Of a stretch of 64,000 nt of DNA, positions 60,975 to 64,000 are shown in pieces. The stretch is from contig DVNL01000005.1 of NCBI GenBank assembly GCA_018714385.1, positions 1-64,000 on the forward strand, written 5' to 3'. Every line of letters begins with the position of its first letter. The stretch's first letter is position 1. The position numbers and the translations under genes are program-made. The notes beneath the pieces are model-generated. The model saw only the letters and a program-made list of their open reading frames with translations, did no database searches and had not been told where the DNA came from. The stretch comes from Candidatus Enterosoma merdigallinarum. Its GTDB lineage: Bacteria > Bacillota_I > Bacilli_A > RFN20 > CAG-288.

Positions 60975-61361
60975 ATGGAAACATGCGATATTGAATCCAT
61001 CGAATTCTGGCGACGAAGCCCGGAAGCGGTCGATCATATCGAGAGCTGTCGCTTCTCTTTCCCGTTGGATGGAAAGGCTCTTCTTTCCGTTGAACGAAAA
61101 GAAGGCGGGAAGAATCGGGATTTGTCCGAAAAGGAGAAAGAGGAGATCCTTCGCTTCCTTTTGTCTTTGAACATGGAAGAGGATCTGGCCGATTTTCGGG
61201 CATATGAATACGAAGGGGATTATGACGACTATTCGCTCTCTTTCTTTCTTCTGGTCGTCTTTCGGGACAAGACCTATTTTGCCGTGAGGGGATGTTCGCC
61301 TAGGCGAGAGAAGCATTTCCGCGAAATATTGGACTACTTCGGCGATTGGATCCGCCGTTGA
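60975..61361 (+). CDS. Small protein of unknown function
   Basis: A 128-residue acidic soluble protein without a recognised domain. GAGG precedes ATG 60975, 10 nt after the pseudouridine synthase gene. Last gene of the 59172 operon. Confidence 0.72.
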   Translation: METCDIESIEFWRRSPEAVDHIESCRFSFPLDGKALLSVERKEGGKNRDLSEKEKEEILRFLLSLNMEEDLADFRAYEYEGDYDDYSLSFFLLVVFRDKTYFAVRGCSPRREKHFREILDYFGDWIRR

Positions 61362-61374
61362 AGAAGAGAAAAAG

Positions 61375-61408
61375 AAAAGACGGCCGGGGAAGTACCCGAC
61401 CGTCTTTT
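61375..61408. terminator. Bidirectional intrinsic terminator
   Basis: A 14-bp stem with one mismatch (61375-61388 with 61395-61408) has T or A runs on both sides. It separates the converging genes ending at 61361 and 61430. Confidence 0.85.
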
Positions 61409-61429
61409 TGTCTTGAGGGAAGAACCGAC

Positions 61430-61897
61430 TTACGCCTCTTCCGGCGTTTCCTTGGCCTCATCCTTCAGGAGAGGATCATCGAAGAAGGAGGAGACACAGA
61501 CACCGACGAAGCTGATGAGGTAGAACACGGCGCCGACAATGGAGACATTGAGGGCAGCCTCTTCAGCCTCGGGGTAGTTAACGGGAATGAACCAGACATC
61601 GGCGGCAAGAGTGACACGATCCCAGATGAGGACGCAAGTCGTGACGGCGATGAGGGCGCCGGCAGCGACAAGAAGGATGTCCGTCGGGATCTTGCCGATC
61701 TTGGAGGAGACAAAGGGAAGGGCGGCGAGAATGATCAAGGCGATGAGGGAGAAGGCGACGATGAGACCGTTGACGGCCTTTCCTGCCATGTATCCGGTCG
61801 TGCCGCTGACGACGGCGATGATGAAGGCAATCAGGAGGACGACGGCAGAACCAAGGACCACGTAGGTGTTTTTCGTGAATTTCTTAAGGATTGCCAT
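61430..61897 (-). CDS. Small four-helix membrane protein of unknown function
   Basis: A 155-residue protein with four hydrophobic helices (about 12-32, 42-62, 72-92, 115-137) and a charged tail. ATG 61897 comes one base after the GH3 stop, so it is made together with that membrane-anchored enzyme. No family recognised. Confidence 0.75.
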   Translation of the reverse strand: MAILKKFTKNTYVVLGSAVVLLIAFIIAVVSGTTGYMAGKAVNGLIVAFSLIALIILAALPFVSSKIGKIPTDILLVAAGALIAVTTCVLIWDRVTLAADVWFIPVNYPEAEEAALNVSIVGAVFYLISFVGVCVSSFFDDPLLKDEAKETPEEA

Positions 61898-61898
61898 T

Positions 61899-64000
61899 TT
61901 AGTTGCTCTCCTTCTTCTTGTTCAGGACAAGAGTGACGGTGTAGGCAGCGATGCCGGCGACCGTTGTGACGGAGAAGACGGTGATAAGGGTGATGTAGAG
62001 GATTCTCCAGCTGGTCATCAACTCGATTCTGCGAGAGGAGGAGTTGATGCCGTTGAGGGCGTTGGAATTGGCCAGGGCATAGAGGGCGTAGTGGAGGTTG
62101 TCCTTGACGGCCTTGCAGGCTTCCTTGCTGTTGATGAAGTAATCGCCCGTCCAGTAGTCGACGGAATTTCCGAATCCGCAGAAGTTGGTGGTTCCGGCGA
62201 GGATGGACTCTTTCGGAGCGGCCTTGAGGGAGACACCGGTGAAATCGGTGACGTTGTATCCCTTGAAGCCCCATTCGCCTCTCATGATGTCGACCATGAC
62301 GCCTCTGTTGGCACTGGAGGCGACGGCGCCGATTCTGTTGTAGGAGGACATGACGCCGAGGGCGCCTTCGGTGTAGGTTTCGTCATACTCTTCGTTGCCA
62401 TAGAAGCTGGCCGGCTTGCCCTTGCCTTCGAAAGCCTGTTGGAGGTTTCTCAGCTCGAGCTCTCTGGCCTTCTGCTCGTTCATGAAGACGGCGATGCCGG
62501 AGCGGTTGATTTCAGAATCGTTGAAGGCGGCATGTTTGATGTTGACGAGGCAGCCCTTGGACTGGGCACCCTGGATGGTGGCAGAACCGATGTAGCCGGA
62601 AAGGATAGGATCTTCGGAATAGTATTCGCCGCCTCTGCCGTTGTAGCCGTTTCTGTGGATGTTCATGCCAGGGCCGATCATGATGGGAAGACGGAGGCAG
62701 AGAGACGTCTCGCCAAGGATGATCTCGCCGTTTTCATAGGCGAGTTCCTTGTTCCAGGCGTAGGCGAGGTTGATCTGGCCTTGTCCGACTCTGGTTCCGT
62801 ATTCCGCATAGTCTTCGGCATCGGCCCATTCTTTGCCTTGATAGGTTCCTTCGCCGAGGTAGTGGGTGTCGGAACCGCCCGGGCCGTCATCGGCATCGTA
62901 GGAAAGGAGGCCGACAGAGTCGATCTTTTCGATGTGGTGGAAGGAGCTGGCGGCATAGGCGAGGAACTCGTCGATGGTCGCTTTGTTGATCAGCTCTTCC
63001 CATCTCTCGTCATCGAATTCGGCACCCTTGAGATCGTTGATGGTGAGCTTGGAAGTCGTGTCGCCCCAGACATATTCGTCCGTATCTTCGTTCTGAGGGA
63101 TGTCAATGAAATCGTTTCCGAGAAGCGTCGCGAGTCTTCCGGTGGCGGAGAGGCCCTCATACTTGTCGGGGAACGTTCCGTTCCAGTCGGAACGGGTCAT
63201 GTAAGTGACTTTGCCGGGCATGAAGGCGTTGAGATCCATCGCATAATCGCCTTCGGTGAGCTTGTTGGTGATTTCGACGCCGGTGTCGCTGACGGAGAAG
63301 GTGTCATCATCGAAATCCCAGTGCCAGCGATAAGTCTTGGTCTCGTCGCCTTCGGAGGTCATGCCGTCATCGACGCCATAGCCCTGGGCAGCGAGGATGT
63401 TGTTGAGGGCGTCATGAGAATCATCGCCGATGGCAAAGTAGTAGTCGCCATCGTCGACGATGTAGGTCTTGGCCGTCTTCGCATCATAGGAGGCGATGTT
63501 GGCCATGTCGACATACATCGTGATGGTCTGAGACTTGCCGGGGTCTAGGGACTCGGTCTTTTCGAAGTCCATAAGCTGGATGGCACTCTTTTCGACACCA
63601 TTCGTCTTGTCGTAGTCGGTATAAGGGGTCTGGGCATAGAGCTGAACGACGGACTTTCCAGCCTTGTCACCGGTGTTGGTGACGGTGACTTTGACCGTGG
63701 CAGTCTTCTTGTCGCCGGTGATGGAGACGCTATCGAGCTTCTGCTCGAATTCTGTATAGCTCAAGCCATAGCCGAACGGATAGATGACTTCATGCTCGTA
63801 ATCCCATGTTCCATCTGTTGTCGCGGGCTTGTAGTCCGTGCCGGTATAGGTTCCGGCAGAGGCTCTTTCCGCATCGTCATCGCCGCCGCGCTCACCGTTG
63901 GTGACGATATCGTAATAACGAGTCTCGTAATAACGATAGCCAGCATAGATGCCTTCAGCCTGGACGAGATAGGAATTGACGTTCTCGTCAGGAGAGAAGT
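61899..64000 (-). CDS. GH3 beta-glucosidase-like protein with reversed domain order, membrane-anchored (5' end missing)
   Basis: The reading frame runs off the right edge, and the visible 700 codons give: end of the (alpha/beta)6 domain with PFGYGLSYTEF, a fibronectin III-like domain, then the TIM-barrel domain with PIMIGPGMNIHRNGYNGRGG and nucleophile Asp in GYNVTDFTG, and a final membrane helix followed by NKKKESN. In most GH3 enzymes the barrel comes first; the reversed order is known from a few rumen bacteria such as Butyrivibrio and Ruminococcus albus. The acting face is probably outside the cell. A beta-glucosidase or related exo-glycosidase role is inferred. Confidence 0.88.
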   Translation of the reverse strand, partial: FSPDENVNSYLVQAEGIYAGYRYYETRYYDIVTNGERGGDDDAERASAGTYTGTDYKPATTDGTWDYEHEVIYPFGYGLSYTEFEQKLDSVSITGDKKTATVKVTVTNTGDKAGKSVVQLYAQTPYTDYDKTNGVEKSAIQLMDFEKTESLDPGKSQTITMYVDMANIASYDAKTAKTYIVDDGDYYFAIGDDSHDALNNILAAQGYGVDDGMTSEGDETKTYRWHWDFDDDTFSVSDTGVEITNKLTEGDYAMDLNAFMPGKVTYMTRSDWNGTFPDKYEGLSATGRLATLLGNDFIDIPQNEDTDEYVWGDTTSKLTINDLKGAEFDDERWEELINKATIDEFLAYAASSFHHIEKIDSVGLLSYDADDGPGGSDTHYLGEGTYQGKEWADAEDYAEYGTRVGQGQINLAYAWNKELAYENGEIILGETSLCLRLPIMIGPGMNIHRNGYNGRGGEYYSEDPILSGYIGSATIQGAQSKGCLVNIKHAAFNDSEINRSGIAVFMNEQKARELELRNLQQAFEGKGKPASFYGNEEYDETYTEGALGVMSSYNRIGAVASSANRGVMVDIMRGEWGFKGYNVTDFTGVSLKAAPKESILAGTTNFCGFGNSVDYWTGDYFINSKEACKAVKDNLHYALYALANSNALNGINSSSRRIELMTSWRILYITLITVFSVTTVAGIAAYTVTLVLNKKKESN

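Noticed and set aside
1-64000. tRNA, rRNA or tmRNA genes
   Set aside because: Intergenic stretches were read on both strands and none shows a cloverleaf with a T-loop motif or rRNA core sequence. A covariance search would be decisive.

Overview
The window reads as a chromosome segment of an anaerobic, gut-type member of the Bacilli (Erysipelotrichales-like or a related uncultivated lineage). This assignment is inference. It rests on classic Firmicutes gene order (rbgA-rnhB-dprA-topA-xerC; rdgB-pth-mfd), a CdaA-type diadenylate cyclase, a flavodiiron protein, acyl-CoA-dehydratase activase proteins, and the absence of respiratory or sporulation genes. Overall base composition is near 50% GC, UGA acts as a stop, and many genes have good AAGGAGG-type ribosome binding sites. 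No rRNA, tRNA, CRISPR array or intact insertion sequence was seen. Coding is dense, with frequent ATGA stop/start overlaps.

Layout. 1-2.7 kb: the end of an unknown gene, guaA, and an unknown gene. 2.75-8.2 kb: three overlapping genes, a membrane protein and an activase/2-hydroxyglutaryl-CoA-dehydratase-like protein split in two. 8.35-12.1 kb: deoD, a NERD-like membrane protein, the copper ATPase copA and a CopZ-like chaperone. 12.2-14.3 kb: cdaA and fprA. 14.3-21.2 kb: a xerC-HAD fusion, topA, dprA, rnhB, rbgA and a CarD-like regulator. 21.5-25.8 kb: a Na+/K+-ATPase-like P-type pump with two TrkA-type RCK proteins. 26.1-28.2 kb: a large OB-fold lipoprotein. 28.5-33.1 kb: rdgB-pth-mfd. 33.2-34.6 kb: a nudix hydrolase and an ADP-ribosylglycohydrolase. 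34.7-37.8 kb: prfB (with programmed frameshift), yitT and a DUF3737 gene. 38-42.3 kb: a GNAT acetyltransferase and an operon of two secreted lipoproteins (Ig/OB-fold and metallo-beta-lactamase). 42.8-44.6 kb: a DUF362 gene, hipB and a hipA remnant. 44.8-51.3 kb: secA, degV, a GH13 alpha-glucosidase and two unknown genes. 51.4-59.1 kb: pstS-pstC-pstA-pstB-phoU-phoP-phoR. 59.2-61.4 kb: a DUF368-like membrane protein, an RsuA-type pseudouridine synthase and a small unknown gene. 61.4-64 kb: a small membrane protein and a membrane-anchored GH3 beta-glucosidase cut by the window edge.

How the parts work together. The phosphate region is a self-contained uptake and sensing unit: a Pho-box-like promoter, a binding protein, a permease, an ATPase, PhoU and a two-component system. 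Its PstS appears to be a natural circular permutation and its PstA is almost twice the usual size. The two OB-fold lipoprotein genes, 16 kb apart and on opposite strands, share a promoter and a folded leader of about 110 nt. One of them is followed by a secreted ComEC-like metallo-beta-lactamase protein. I infer a small co-regulated extracellular set, perhaps acting on nucleic acids.

Other points worth checking are six genes whose -10 box lies only 6-11 nt before the start codon with no ribosome binding site (candidate leaderless mRNAs), the xerC-HAD fusion with an internal ribosome binding site, and the P-type ATPase/RCK operon that lacks any Trk/Ktr channel.
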